45,472 nucleotides of DNA from Vitrella brassicaformis. Taxonomy: Eukaryota; Sar; Vitrellaceae. Shown here one piece after another: positions 23,799 to 34,037 of the stretch; positions within the stretch are counted from its first letter, which is position 1; every line of letters starts with the position of its first letter. The notes under the pieces are model-generated. The model had not been told where the DNA came from and searched no databases. It was given only the letters and a program-made list of their open reading frames with translations. The DNA is taken from NCBI GenBank assembly GCA_001179505.1, contig CDMY01000526.1, forward strand, positions 1 to 45,472. Direction: 5' to 3'. Made by a program: the position numbers and the translations under genes.

Positions 23799-26144
23799 TT
23801 ACGGCAGCGACTTCACGTAGTCGAGCAACCTCGCTTGCAGCTCGGCCTTTCTGCCCCCCACCAGTAGCCCCACCGCCCTGCAGCACTCCCTCAGCTCTTT
23901 CACACGCATCTTGTCTATCGTCTCAGGGGTCAGCCTTTGACCCGCAAAACAGCCGGAACAAGCGCTGGAACGCACAAAAGAACATGTTGTGTTTAGTGCC
24001 ACACCGAGCAATGCATCGAGATCATCCCGAGAGGGCACAATCCACGCAAGTCCATCCTCCTGCCTCCTCACAAATGCCTTTCTTTTCCGCCCTCCTCCGC
24101 CCCCTCGCAGCCACACTGACTTGATCCTTATCGACCGCACGTCGGGATCACTGAAGAGGTCGGCAGCGCCCGACAGCAGATTTTCGGGAAGTGGCGGCCA
24201 TACACGGTTTCTCTCCCATTGTTGCCGGCGCTGTGGATAGTCGAGGAAGGACCCGTCCTTCCCTGGTGGCAGCAAGTCTCCGCGAACACACTTGTAGCCC
24301 CACCCACACATCGATATCCGTCAGCTTGCCATGGCTGCCCACGACGAACAGAAAAAAGTCATAGATATCATCGAAGAGATGAGAGTCGGGCTGAAAAGAC
24401 GATCGGCTGCCGAACACAGCCTGGTTTCGCTGAGGGCAGAGATGCATATTTCTTGGCAAACGCCTTGACGACATCCTCAGTGTTGCTCCACTCAGAGCTG
24501 CTGAAGTACCCGCCAAATTTGCAGCCCATAGCCTGTTCGTCCCACTTCAACGGTACAATGAGAGAGTCGGGAAGGACGGTGCCGACCTGCGGCGGAATTT
24601 CGTTAAAATAGCCGACACCGACGTAGAGTAGGTGTTTCAATTCGCCTTGTAGCAATCGCATGAGCACCGCCGCTGTACAAGGCCCAGCCCACTGGTGTCC
24701 ATCCTCCGCATGATTGAGCATCCGCAAGCTGCTGGCAACAGCATTCAGCCCCTCACAAAACGACTCGTCGACTTTCTCCTTCAGAGCGTCCCATTGCGCC
24801 AGAGACGCGCACATACCGGCAAGGTAGCAAGGAGGCAATAAGTGACAGTAGTCATATCTCCGATTGTACGAAGTCCTTTCTTCGTCAAAGACATTTAACA
24901 GTGTCGACCAGTTCCCTATATGAGGTCTGGAATAACCACTGGCTCCCATTCCTTCCATAGCCGTCAGTACGACATCACATAACACCGCATCCGCTTCAAA
25001 TATTGTCGATTGATCGATAGAAGAGACCCTACCAACTCTGGCCTCCAGAGAGCCACCGTGCTGACACATCTCCCACACTAGTCCAGGGGATCTCCCGGCC
25101 CAGCAAATAGCTCCACGAGTCACATTCCACTTGAGAGCCTGCTCCAGGTCGTTCTCCTTGATGAAAGGCAGCTCTGGCCGGAGCAGGTGACGCTTCTGGA
25201 GCATTTCGAGGAGGGAACGACCGTCGCTGACAGTGGTCACATTGTTCGGCTCGGCGAAGACAATGTGCCGTTCAACCTCATTAAGGAACTCGCACCTGAG
25301 GTGTGCCCCCACTCTGTCCACCGCTTTAGAGCGCTCGCCGCGCTTCACAGTCGCAAAGCGGTTCAGATCGTCGATGAGCAGGACACACGGCTGGCGGTGG
25401 TACTTGAGGGTACGATTGTCCGTTACACACGGCTGGTGATTCAGCCACTCATACGCGGTCCGCTCGTTGATGGATGCGTGTTCGAGCCACATCGTAAAGT
25501 TGAGCTTGTCCACGTCAACATTCGCTGCCCGGGCGACCCTTGCTCGCGCATCGTCGGTCGCCGCCGCCCATGCCAGCCGCAGATTGAGTGAGTCGGCCAA
25601 CGGCGTAGAAGCGCCTTCGGTGTCGACGTCGTAATCGGTCTCGTCACCAAAAGAGATAAATATAGCAGGGATGCCCTCCTCTCGCAGCTTCTTAGACAGC
25701 TCCTTCAGCATCCTGCTCTTGCCAGCGCCTTGGAAGCCGACGAATGACATTGGCCTCACTCTCTTGCTCGACGAGTCCATCCTCCCGTACTCGGGCAGCA
25801 GCAGCGAATAGGCCTTGTCGACATAATCGCTCCCAATGAACACCTCAGGCTCTGTCGTCAAGTCCACTTGAGGCAGCGGCACGTCAGCCGTGGGCAACAG
25901 ATCATCCACTGTCAGCCTGACGCGACCTGCAGACGACCACACACACCAGAAACAAAATGAATGGTCCTCTCTACGTCAACACTGCGCGCAGTGGGTGAAT
26001 GTGGGTGATGCTCACCTGGGGGCCTTGAGTCATCATGCGAAGAAGACATCCCCGCGGCCTCGCAGGTTGCTGGCCGCGCAGAAACGAAGCGGACTCGGGT
26101 GCGCCGATCGTCCCGACAAGAAGACAAGAAAGCAGAGAGGCCAT
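23799..26144 (-). pseudogene. P-loop NTPase with C-terminal SAP motif, probably a damaged RHS/Crinkler-like gene
   Basis: The body is a 524-codon open frame, 25942-24368. It has a Walker A motif (GFQGAGKSR, about 25712-25741) and a Walker B motif (CVLLIDDLN), the organisation of the NTPase module in RHS and Crinkler-type proteins. Upstream, an exon at 26144-26016 begins with a signal-peptide-like MASLLSCLLVGTIGAPESA and a good GTGAGC donor, but it does not join the NTPase frame in phase. Downstream, FDDIYDFFLFVVGSHGKLT lies in a second frame. A third frame carries FLDYPQRRQQWERNRVW and a final SAP-type segment (MRVKELRECCRAVGLL, then KAELQARLLDYV) ending at 23799. At least two unexplained frame changes (near 24440 and 24330) argue for decay, though missed introns remain possible. 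SAP motifs bind DNA. Confidence 0.6.
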
Positions 26145-26529
26145 GAAGAGTATCTTGCACTCCCGGCAGCTCGAGGCTTTTGTCAGTGAAGAGGGTGTGA
26201 TGCATGGGGTAGGAGAGCTATCGCTGTCACACAAGGCGTCGTGTGTCGGTTGCCGGGTGGCCAGCATGTACATCTTGGATACACCTGCATACACGCACCA
26301 GACAGCATAAAGGGGCATGCAATATCGATTGGCTTTTTCTCTTCAGACAACCAAGAGATATGACTACGCTGCGTTTGTTGATCTGGGTTGATGCCTGAGA
26401 ATGAACAGCGGAGCATAGCGCTAGATCTCCATACCTCACGTGAGTAGAAAGTGCTTTCTACTCCGTGTGGCGTGTCTTGTTCAGATAGATCTGAGATGCG
26501 GCAAGTCGTCACTCATACTCTGTTCAGAT

Positions 26530-26602
26530 GGGGATGTGGCGAAATTGGTATCGCGTCCGCTTAGCATGCGGAAGGTACTGGGATCGAAGCCCAGCATCTC
26601 CA
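26530..26602 (+). tRNA. tRNA-Ala (AGC)
   Basis: A 73-nt cloverleaf with no intron. The 7-bp acceptor stem GGGGATG/CATCTCC contains the G3:U70 wobble that is the main identity element of tRNA-Ala, and A is the discriminator. The D arm is GCGA/TCGC with GG in the loop. The anticodon stem is TCCGC/GCGGA with loop TTAGCAT, giving anticodon AGC. The T stem is CTGGG/CCCAG with loop ATCGAAG. The internal A box (TGGCGAAATTGG) is good. The B box (GGATCGAAGCC) departs from GGTTCGANTCC, and no run of four or more T follows closely. Confidence 0.95.
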
Positions 26603-28220
26603 CTTATGCCAACAGTGGTCAAATTTGAAACTTTGTTACGTTCGCCATGCTTGGATGCACTCACGGAAGGAAGGGAGACCAGAGATCAGATATAGAGTTT
26701 TCAGAGAAGCAAACTGAGCTCGCCATCCCAGCCACCCTCGATGGGGAAGAAGCAGGCAATACGACTTCAATCTTCTTGTCTCTCTCGTTCTCGAGGTGGG
26801 TGTCTGTGTGTTTGCTTCAGGGTGGTTGCCCGAGCAGGGGGTGATGCGAAGTGGACACCTCGCATCGTGTTGTGGATCTGTGTCGCGAGTCTCGTCTATC
26901 CCTCCGACAGGGTGCGTACGACAGGAAGGAAGAGCACACAGACAGGAGGACGTGTACATGGAATGTATGGATACGTATCGACCGTCTGCCGTACACACAA
27001 CCGATCCGTATGTGGGTGTTCCCGCATCCCCGTGACCACCGCCTCCGCATATGTGTGCAGCCGACATGTGTGTCTATTGTATGTCGGCCGTGCCCATGTG
27101 TATTCCGTGTGGTGAAGGACGGAGTGAGACAGAAATTCACACACGTCAAGGCGTCGTGGACGTATGGATGCATGTATCTGTGTCTGTGCGAGGTTGGAGT
27201 CGACAGTGGTGCCGTTCGGAAGAGACAGACAGACAGACATATAGACATACGGACAGACAGACAGACAGACAGGTGTAGGGTGTTTCGCGCATGTTTTCAG
27301 TCGTAAGGATTTCAACGGAAGGGGCGTTTCTGTGGATTGGTGATTCAGTATCTATCCATGACAATTTCCGTGGTCACCTTGTCCAATGCATAGACGTTCG
27401 TTCGCAAACTTTGTCAGATCCAATCCTCACGCACACAAATATGGCAAACAACGCACTGATGTGCCTCTGTCTGGACGCATAAAGTCAGATCTCCGATACT
27501 TACAGAGACGACGCAAGCCATTAACAGAGAGGCGCATGTGACAAAGAGACACACTGTAGAAGACCTATGCGACACATTGTGCGATAGACAGGCGTGGGCG
27601 ACAAATGTGGGAGTGGGCAATGTAGCCACATGACTGGACAAACCTATGAACAAAAGTCAGGGATACGCAAGTGCGACAAAATGGGCCAGACAGACAAGCC
27701 CTCACATGGCGTATGTATGCGTGGATGTATCCATCCATCCATCCATCTGTAAGCCAAACCACCACCCAATCCGTTATGCCGTGCACATGAATGACATACA
27801 TGGAGGGAAAGAAAATTCTCCGTCACGGGCATGAGCGGGAACGTGCAGCGCCTCCATCCATACAAGACCAGAGCATCGTACGCCATACACATGTGTGGTG
27901 CAATCAGGCAACCAGTCGGGCAGCCAGCCAGCCAGCCAGCCCGGCGCAGCACACACAGGCCAGCACAGAGCCACACACAGGTGGTCTCTCGCTGGCAGAA
28001 AACGCAAGTACAGATGTCAGCGCATGTAGGTAGCTGGAGTGTACCTACGTATGTGTATACATATGTATGAACAACCAGGACGGGCATGCACATATGGCGA
28101 CATACAGGGACAGGAAGAAAATTCGTCCACAGATGAGATGACATGCGTCACATCGCATCACATAGGCAGGCGCGAATGCGAACATCGACCATGCTGCTGG
28201 GCAACTCACTTCCGACAAAC
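26603..28220. other. gene-poor region with short tandem repeats
   Basis: I could not support any exon chain over 1.6 kb on either strand. It contains a CAGA/CATA array at 27224-27273, (CCAT)n at about 27729-27747 and (AGCC)n at about 27916-27940. The right end must be the 3' UTR of the minus-strand gene ending at 28221. ORFs here are short and lack protein-like composition. Confidence 0.5.
27224..27273. repeat. (CAGA)n / CATA microsatellite
   Basis: Imperfect CAGA tetranucleotide array outside any recognised gene, the same type as the intronic arrays of the long gene. Confidence 0.85.
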
Positions 28221-29478
28221 TTAGTTGCCAGTCATGCGCACAGGGCACCTCTTGCTGACCACCTGGTCGCCTTTTCGGAACTTGAATAAGACAGGCACGA
28301 TGATCTTCTGCATACAAAAATCCACGCAACCAAATCGCTATGGCCTTTGATGATGTCGTTTCCTCCTTCTGTTTGTCACCTGTTTGTTGGCCTGTCCCAC
28401 ATGGTCGCGGACCATCTTGAGGGTCTGCGAGTTGAGGTCCTTCTTGATGGCCAGGCCCTTGTTGTTGCCTCTCTTGGGGCCGTGCAGCATCGCAAACTCA
28501 GTCGGGACCCCCACATACTACGCCCGCCAGCCATTCCCACCGCCCGCCACACGCGCGAACTCGCTACACACATGTGATAATGAAGCCAACCACGGACAGA
28601 TCGACCACTTTGTACGCATGCCTTCTTGCTAGCTCTCTGCCTTCCCCTCTTTTCTTCTCTCTTGCACCCCGATTACCTGATGGGCTTTTCCGAGCTGCTT
28701 TTGTCCAAGTGGCCGCCGAGGCACTTGACAGATGTGCCAGACTCCTCGGTGGCCGCAGCCCGGCAGATGACGGGCACCCTGCAGTCGACAGTGTCAACAA
28801 GTTCAACATCCTCTCCGTCGATTGTCACCCCGGTCGTCGTCGTAAACGTCACATTGAAGTTAACTATCTGTCACCATCAATCCAACCAGACAGCCCGCCC
28901 GCCCATTGCCTTGTCAATCCATACAGGTAGGATCCTATCTACCTGATCTAGCGGCGCGCCCTCTCTGCATAGAAAGGTACAATGCATAAAAAGTGAACTT
29001 GCAGGGTGAGTGACCGCTCGCTCGCTTCGCTCACAGGCAGGTGAGCTGCAGGGAGCTCTCGCCGATGATCCCGTCGAGCGAAAGACAAACTCACCCGTCG
29101 ACGGGGGCTCGGCGGGACCAATCTCAGCCGTTATGTTGGTCACCTCAATTGCATCGGAAACAATTGCAGCATCGGAAACATTCAGGTACGTCCTGCGTGC
29201 CAAATGAGAACCATTAGACACTCAAGACCGTGCAGTGTGTTGCTTGCAATCGACTGACCCGATTGGCTCTGTGGTGACATTGCAGATGTTCGTTGTGATG
29301 ATCTCGGGAGGCAACACGCAGCTGGCCTGCTTCTCTCCTGACAAAGAGCCATGACACAACAGAACACATCATTCGTTCAATCTTCCTTCCGATTGCTGCT
29401 CCTACGTGGGCCCCGTGCAGCCGCCAAACCGGCACCGCAGAACACAATGGCGACAGCGACAATGCCGAGGCGCATCAT
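28221..29478 (-). CDS. small secreted protein, function unknown (6-7 exons)
   Basis: Exon 1 (29478-29406) codes for a signal peptide (MMRLGIVAVAIVFCGAGLAAA). Exon 2 (29337-29259) and exon 3 (29192-29095) follow in phase and carry a Cys (QASCVLPPE) and several NxT/S sites. Exon 5 (28867-28677) is Thr-rich with VDTVDCRVPVICRA and SVKCLGGHL. Exons 6 (28517-28380) and 7 (28307-28221) end with KIIVPVLFKFRKGDQ and TAA. Exon 3 can join exon 5 directly or through a 20-nt micro-exon at 28962-28943. The exon 5 to 6 junction is out of phase with the obvious TAG acceptor. An acceptor 32-33 nt downstream, after CCCCAAGAG, restores phase. Likely an extracellular or vacuolar protein. No family recognised. 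Confidence 0.65.
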
Positions 29479-29667
29479 AGTCACGAATGAAGGGCGAGAG
29501 GAAACGAGGGGGAAGGCACACAGACAAGAGAGGGAGAGGAATGCACGAAAGCACGAACGAAGCCTTCGAGGAAGCGAAGCCTTTGAAAAGTCTGCCGTTG
29601 CTAACGGCTTCCGGTACTGCGGTTGCACCTGCGGTTGCACCTGTGGTTGCCCTCTTTTCGTTTTGGT

Positions 29668-29680
29668 AAACCCTAAACCC
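29668..29680. promoter_or_regulatory. tandem telo-box AAACCCTAAACCC
   Basis: Two overlapping plant-type telomere units lie between divergent genes starting at 29478 (minus) and 29692 (plus). Position suggests a promoter element. A short interstitial telomere remnant is the alternative. Confidence 0.4.
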
Positions 29681-29691
29681 TGCCTGGCTGC

Positions 29692-30187
29692 ATGTCGTGT
29701 TGTGCCAGCCTTGCTTGTTTACCAGCCGCCACCTTGACGCCACCAATGGGTACGAATCTGTGTGTGATTCTCTCTAATTCTCTCTCCCCCTCACGTGTGC
29801 ATGTCTTTCGGGTTTTTGCATTACATTGCAGGAGGCCATCCCGGAGGTCCTCGCGGCCTGGCAGCGACTGTGGCCGACACACCATGTGCCGCTGATGCAC
29901 AAGAAGACGAGACCACAAGTGACACGGCATCGCTGTCGCCCGTCAGCTCACGTCGATCCTGCATACTGCACCACCTTCCCTTCAGTCTCTGGGCCTCTCG
30001 CGTCAGCCGTGTCTTCCGCCTACCATCCATTCGTTGTGTGCTCCTCAGGATCATTCCTCTCGTTCGCGTACGTGGCACAGCCACCGTGGCACACACAAAC
30101 GCCTCACAGCTTATCCTGGCCTTTTTCGGCCGGATTTGTGTGTGCCTAATGGCGACTGATGCTGCCAGAACACCTCCCTCCCTTTAG
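29692..30187 (+). CDS. hypothetical protein (2 exons, 137 aa)
   Basis: Unrecognised. Exon 29692-29749 ends in phase 1 at a GTACG donor. Exon 29832-30187 follows a CATTGCAG acceptor and ends in TAG, so the frame is consistent. The protein has a Cys/Ala-rich N terminus, an acidic segment (AADAQEDETTSDTASLS) and a hydrophobic/Arg-rich C-terminal half (RVFRLPSIRCVLLRIIPLV). The same exon is open in another frame to 30149, so the reading is not certain. Confidence 0.35.
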
Positions 30188-30432
30188 CTGAGAGTCATTC
30201 CACTGATAACATAACTGAGAAGGAGCTGGAGACGGAATCAAATGGTGCGCGAATTCGGTCTTTCAGACCTCTCAAAATGCCACCTCGCAACGGTGTTCAA
30301 GGATACGTCTCTTTCCCGCAAGTACCGTCAGGACGGACCACAACGACTATGTGTCCGTCTGAGCCAGGTCTGAATACATCATGCAGCTCAATAAAGCCCC
30401 CCTGAGAAACACCGATGAAAGAAAGAGCTCCA

Positions 30433-31113
30433 CGCACCGATCACACAGCGATGGCATATACGAGCATGACACCCCTTCGAGCAACACGACACCCCCTCGT
30501 GTGCCCGACTGCCACGAAAAAATTCTGCGATCAGGCATTGCGATCAGGCGTTGAACGAACGGACGATCCGCACAGCAATCACAGTGATGGCATATACGAG
30601 CACGACACCCCTTCGAGCACGCGACACCCCCTCGAGCAGCACGCACGACACCATCGAGCACACGACACCCCCTCGTGTGCCCGACTGCCACTAGAAAACT
30701 GCGATCGGGCATTGCGATCAGGCGTTGATCCACACACCAATCACAGAGCGATGGCATATACGAGCACGACATCCCCTCGAGCAACACGACACCCCTTCGT
30801 GTGCCCGAGTGCCACTTAGAAATTCTGCGATTCACACACCAATCTCTCTCATAGGACCATCGAATCCTCACAGACCCACGCATGGACTCTCTTTGCCTGC
30901 CACAGAGCTGCGCGAAAAAAGCCCCATCGCCATCGCTTCAGTCAAGTCAACCCAAAACAACGCACCGCCACCAAAGCACCTCCATCAAAACGGGACAGCG
31001 CGAGAGCAAGGCCAAGAAACCAGTACGAAAAGAAGGCAGAGCGGTGGCATATATGAGACACACGACGCCCCTCGTGTACCCGATCCACACACCAAATCTC
31101 TCTCATAGGCCCA
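30433..31113. repeat. degenerate tandem repeat of about 150 bp, 3-4 copies
   Basis: A unit containing GATGGCATATACGAGCA, then ACACCCC(T/C)TCGAGCA, then CTCGTGTGCCCGA and GCATTGCGATCAGGCG recurs starting near 30433, 30572 and 30731. A shortened, diverged copy (GTGGCATATATGAG, CCTCGTGTACCCGA) lies at about 31037-31113, and TCTCTCTCATAG follows the last two copies. Internal shuffling of the CGAGCA-ACGACACC core is visible in copy 2. ORFs across it are repeat shadows. Origin (satellite or transposon remnant) unknown. Confidence 0.85.
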
Positions 31114-31148
31114 TCAAGCTTTCAGCGACGGACCACTTGTGCGCATAC

Positions 31149-33578
31149 TTAGGCACCCTGTCGACCGCGAAGCGCACGCAGGCCGCCACCCACGACACCC
31201 AATTGCTCGATCATCTTCTCCAATTCCTGTAAGAAACAAGAGCACACACCGCACAGCGCATAAAGTTCCCTGTCACTAAGAGGGAAAAGACAACGCTGAC
31301 CTCAATGCGATCCTTGAGCTCTTGGATTTCCTGGTGGGCGCCCTTCTCGTCGGGCACCCACAGGACGCGCTCGGCCATCCTGTGTCGGTCACAAACAGAG
31401 GCCATGAAATGCGTGTTGGCGACACAGTAAGGGCTCGCGTGTCTCCTCCTTACTCGGGGATTCCTTCCACTTCGCGCACTTCTAGCGTCTCGGCATCGAT
31501 GATGGCCAGGCCGAAGGTGTTGAACTCACTGCATTCACACAAACACCGCACATGTGTACATCAGCACACCGACCACACCCGGTGGTGTCGGTGCGCCAGT
31601 ACAGCTATGGTGCGTTGCTTACTCGTCAGCAAGGGTTGTAGCAATCCACGGGCCACCGCGCTCCACAGCTCGGTACTGGTTGCCAGGGCCGAGCTCTGAG
31701 AGAAGAAGACAGACCAGAGAAATGAAAAGACCGGCAGGTGTCTCGGCTGAAGTTTCGCATGCACCCACCAAGGATCTCATAAGGGGACTCTTCACCGTCA
31801 ATCAGAGCGGTCATATCAAGCACAGCAATGCCCTCACGCTCAAGGCCCACAAACGCCTGTGTGTCATTTCGTCAAAAGCAATCGTCTGTGCCTGCCCTTG
31901 TTTGTAGTGCATGTGCATAGCACTTACCAGCCAGTGCGACACGTTCTGAGGGTCCGGGTGGGTGTTGTAGAATGCAACCTTCCAGGGCCTAAGTCACAAA
32001 ACCACGAGAGAGATCGAAAATGAGGCAGTCTTGGTGGCGTGAGAACAAGAGAAAGAGCTCATCACACAAGAGTCGTCGGGTGTCCTTACTCAGGCAGCGT
32101 CACCGAAAAGACCTCAGTCTCGGCATCGCGACTGGTCTTGCGAAGAATGTGAGTCTTGTTCTCACGGCGGTCCCCTACGAACACGAGGTCCCCGGCGTCA
32201 GGCACGGCGTAGGTCGCTCCGTTCATAGGCGCGTGACGGAACAACGGCTCGAGAGTTTCGGCATCCACCTCCCAAATAGCGCCTGAACAACCATTCCAAC
32301 CACACGGTTTCAGAGCTTCACTGGTGGCGTGTACATGTATGTCGAGGTGTGCTTACGCTCGTCAGCCGGTTTGGTGCACTCGACAACGAGGACGTTGGCG
32401 TCTTTGAAGACCGCAAGGTCGTGGGTTCCGAGACAGCCGACACCAGACTCGTCGATAGGGTCAGACATATTAATGAACCTGACGTAGTCTTTGTTCTCCA
32501 AATCCATCTCGTGGATGCCAGGGTCCACTGCAGTGACAAGCACGATAATGTGACCGTTGAGTGTCACATGCAGGAGCCTTACAGGACGTAGTGGCGAAGG
32601 CCATGGATCCCCACTGACAAAAAAAAAGGGAGTAGCCAGACACAAGTGAGCACATCGTACGAGGACAGGAACCTTTGTTAGTGATAGTGCTTGTGGATCC
32701 ACGTGTCAGGCATACCTCAGAGTCGAAGAGGAACTTTCCGTGGCTCGGGGTCTCATTGTACGCCTTCACTCCGGGGTAGTGCAGCTCAGTGAGATCCTGC
32801 GTGCAGGACAGAACGTAGCAAACTCGGCGTAACCGACGATCGAGGCCAACACACATCACATACCTGGAGGCTCAGGACGTCAAACTGGCCTTCATAGTCC
32901 GAATGCGACCAGACCTGTCATGCACCGCACCGCACATTGTATTGCATCGCACATATGACACCACACAACGAACGGGTGGACGTACCTCGCGGCGGAATGG
33001 GACGTAATAAATGTGGTATGGGCGCTCGCCAACCTACAAGCCACGAGCAAATCCTTGATATCGCAAGAAGGGTGTATCTTTCTCTGGAACGTACGAGCAT
33101 TCTAGAATGGATGGAAACCGGATCCGTGTTGAACACGTACAGCTCGCTGTCGCCCTCTTCGTTTCGCTCGGTGATCACGGGGTATCCGTCTGCGTACACG
33201 GGGTCGCTCCACAGCTCAGCATCGAGGGCAAGACGGTTCACAACTCTGAAAAGAGTCCATGTCACATCATTGTGAGGTGTGCTGAGTGACCTGTGCCAGC
33301 ATGGCCCTCTTGCCTGTCCTGGGTACTTGATACCTGGCGCTGACAGGGTCGACCACAACGAGAGTCTTGTTGCCCCAAACCCAGAAATGGCCTGCAGGAA
33401 GCGAAAGTGAGAGACAAGCAAGAGTGTGAGGCAAGCAAAATCTGAGCGACAAGGGGTCCTTCCCTCCCTCCCTCCCACCGTGCGGCTCCATCTGGCTGGC
33501 TTCGTCGCCATTGTATCCACCATGCGTTACAGTTGCCAACAGGATGAAGCAGAAGACTCGAGCGATCGATAGAGTCAT
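31149..33578 (-). CDS. secreted beta-propeller-like protein with C-terminal coiled coil (15 exons, 437 aa)
   Basis: Exons: 33578-33479, 33391-33334, 33245-33119, 33033-32986, 32914-32864, 32796-32716, 32613-32583, 32527-32357, 32282-32090, 31988-31928, 31856-31769, 31695-31623, 31528-31454, 31379-31301, 31226-31149. All junctions agree in phase and total 1314 nt. The signal peptide is MTLSIARVFCFILLATVTHG. Repeated strand-rich units follow: FWVWGNKTLVVVDP, ELYVFNTDP, YHIYYVPF, DVLSLQDLTELHYPG, LAVFKDANVLVVEC, GDLVFVGDRR, FVGLEREGIAVLDMT, FGLAIIDAETLEVREVEG. These resemble YVTN/LVIVD-type blades. The tail (HQEIQELKDRIEELEKMIEQLG) is a coiled coil. Probably a secreted binding or scaffold protein; ligand unknown. 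Confidence 0.82.
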
Positions 33579-34037
33579 GGTGCCTTTGCTGTTTGCAGAG
33601 GGGACAAAGATCTTCCTGCCCTCAACAGTCGGACAACAGTCGGAGCGACGGACAGCTGGGAGCGACGGAGGGAAGGCCAGATATGCGGACAACAGCCTCC
33701 CGGAGGTGGATCCCAAAAGAGACGGGACAGGGGGCGGATCTCTAGGGTTTGGCTCTTTACGGTTTCATGGAACCCTAGACCTCCCTCATTGGTTGGTTGG
33801 TTAGTGTGTTTAACGAGACTCGTGTCTGTAACCCGGAGGAATCCTGTTGTCTCACGCACTAAACTAGCAGCATGTACATGCAAAGCATGCACACGGCCTG
33901 TCTACCCCTCCCTACACTGGCACCGGCGGACAAACAGATGGCAACAGAGAGCACTGGCTGCCTTGTAGAGCGTTGGCAAACACCGATTCCGGCTACATAC
34001 ACAAGAACGGGCGCTGTGGCCCAGCAAGAGCCATTGC
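33579..34037. other. divergent intergenic region
   Basis: This 459-bp region lies between a minus-strand start (33578) and a plus-strand start (34038). It holds the inverted telo-box pair described separately. No exon was recognised. Confidence 0.5.
33743..33778. promoter_or_regulatory. paired telo-box-like motifs in opposite orientation
   Basis: TAGGGTTT (33743-33750) and AACCCTAG (33771-33778) form a spaced inverted pair 165-200 bp upstream of the beta-propeller gene start at 33578. Promoter role inferred from position. Confidence 0.4.

Noticed and set aside
29668-29680. Chromosome end or telomere
   Set aside because: Only two units, flanked by genes on both sides. A promoter element or small remnant is more likely.
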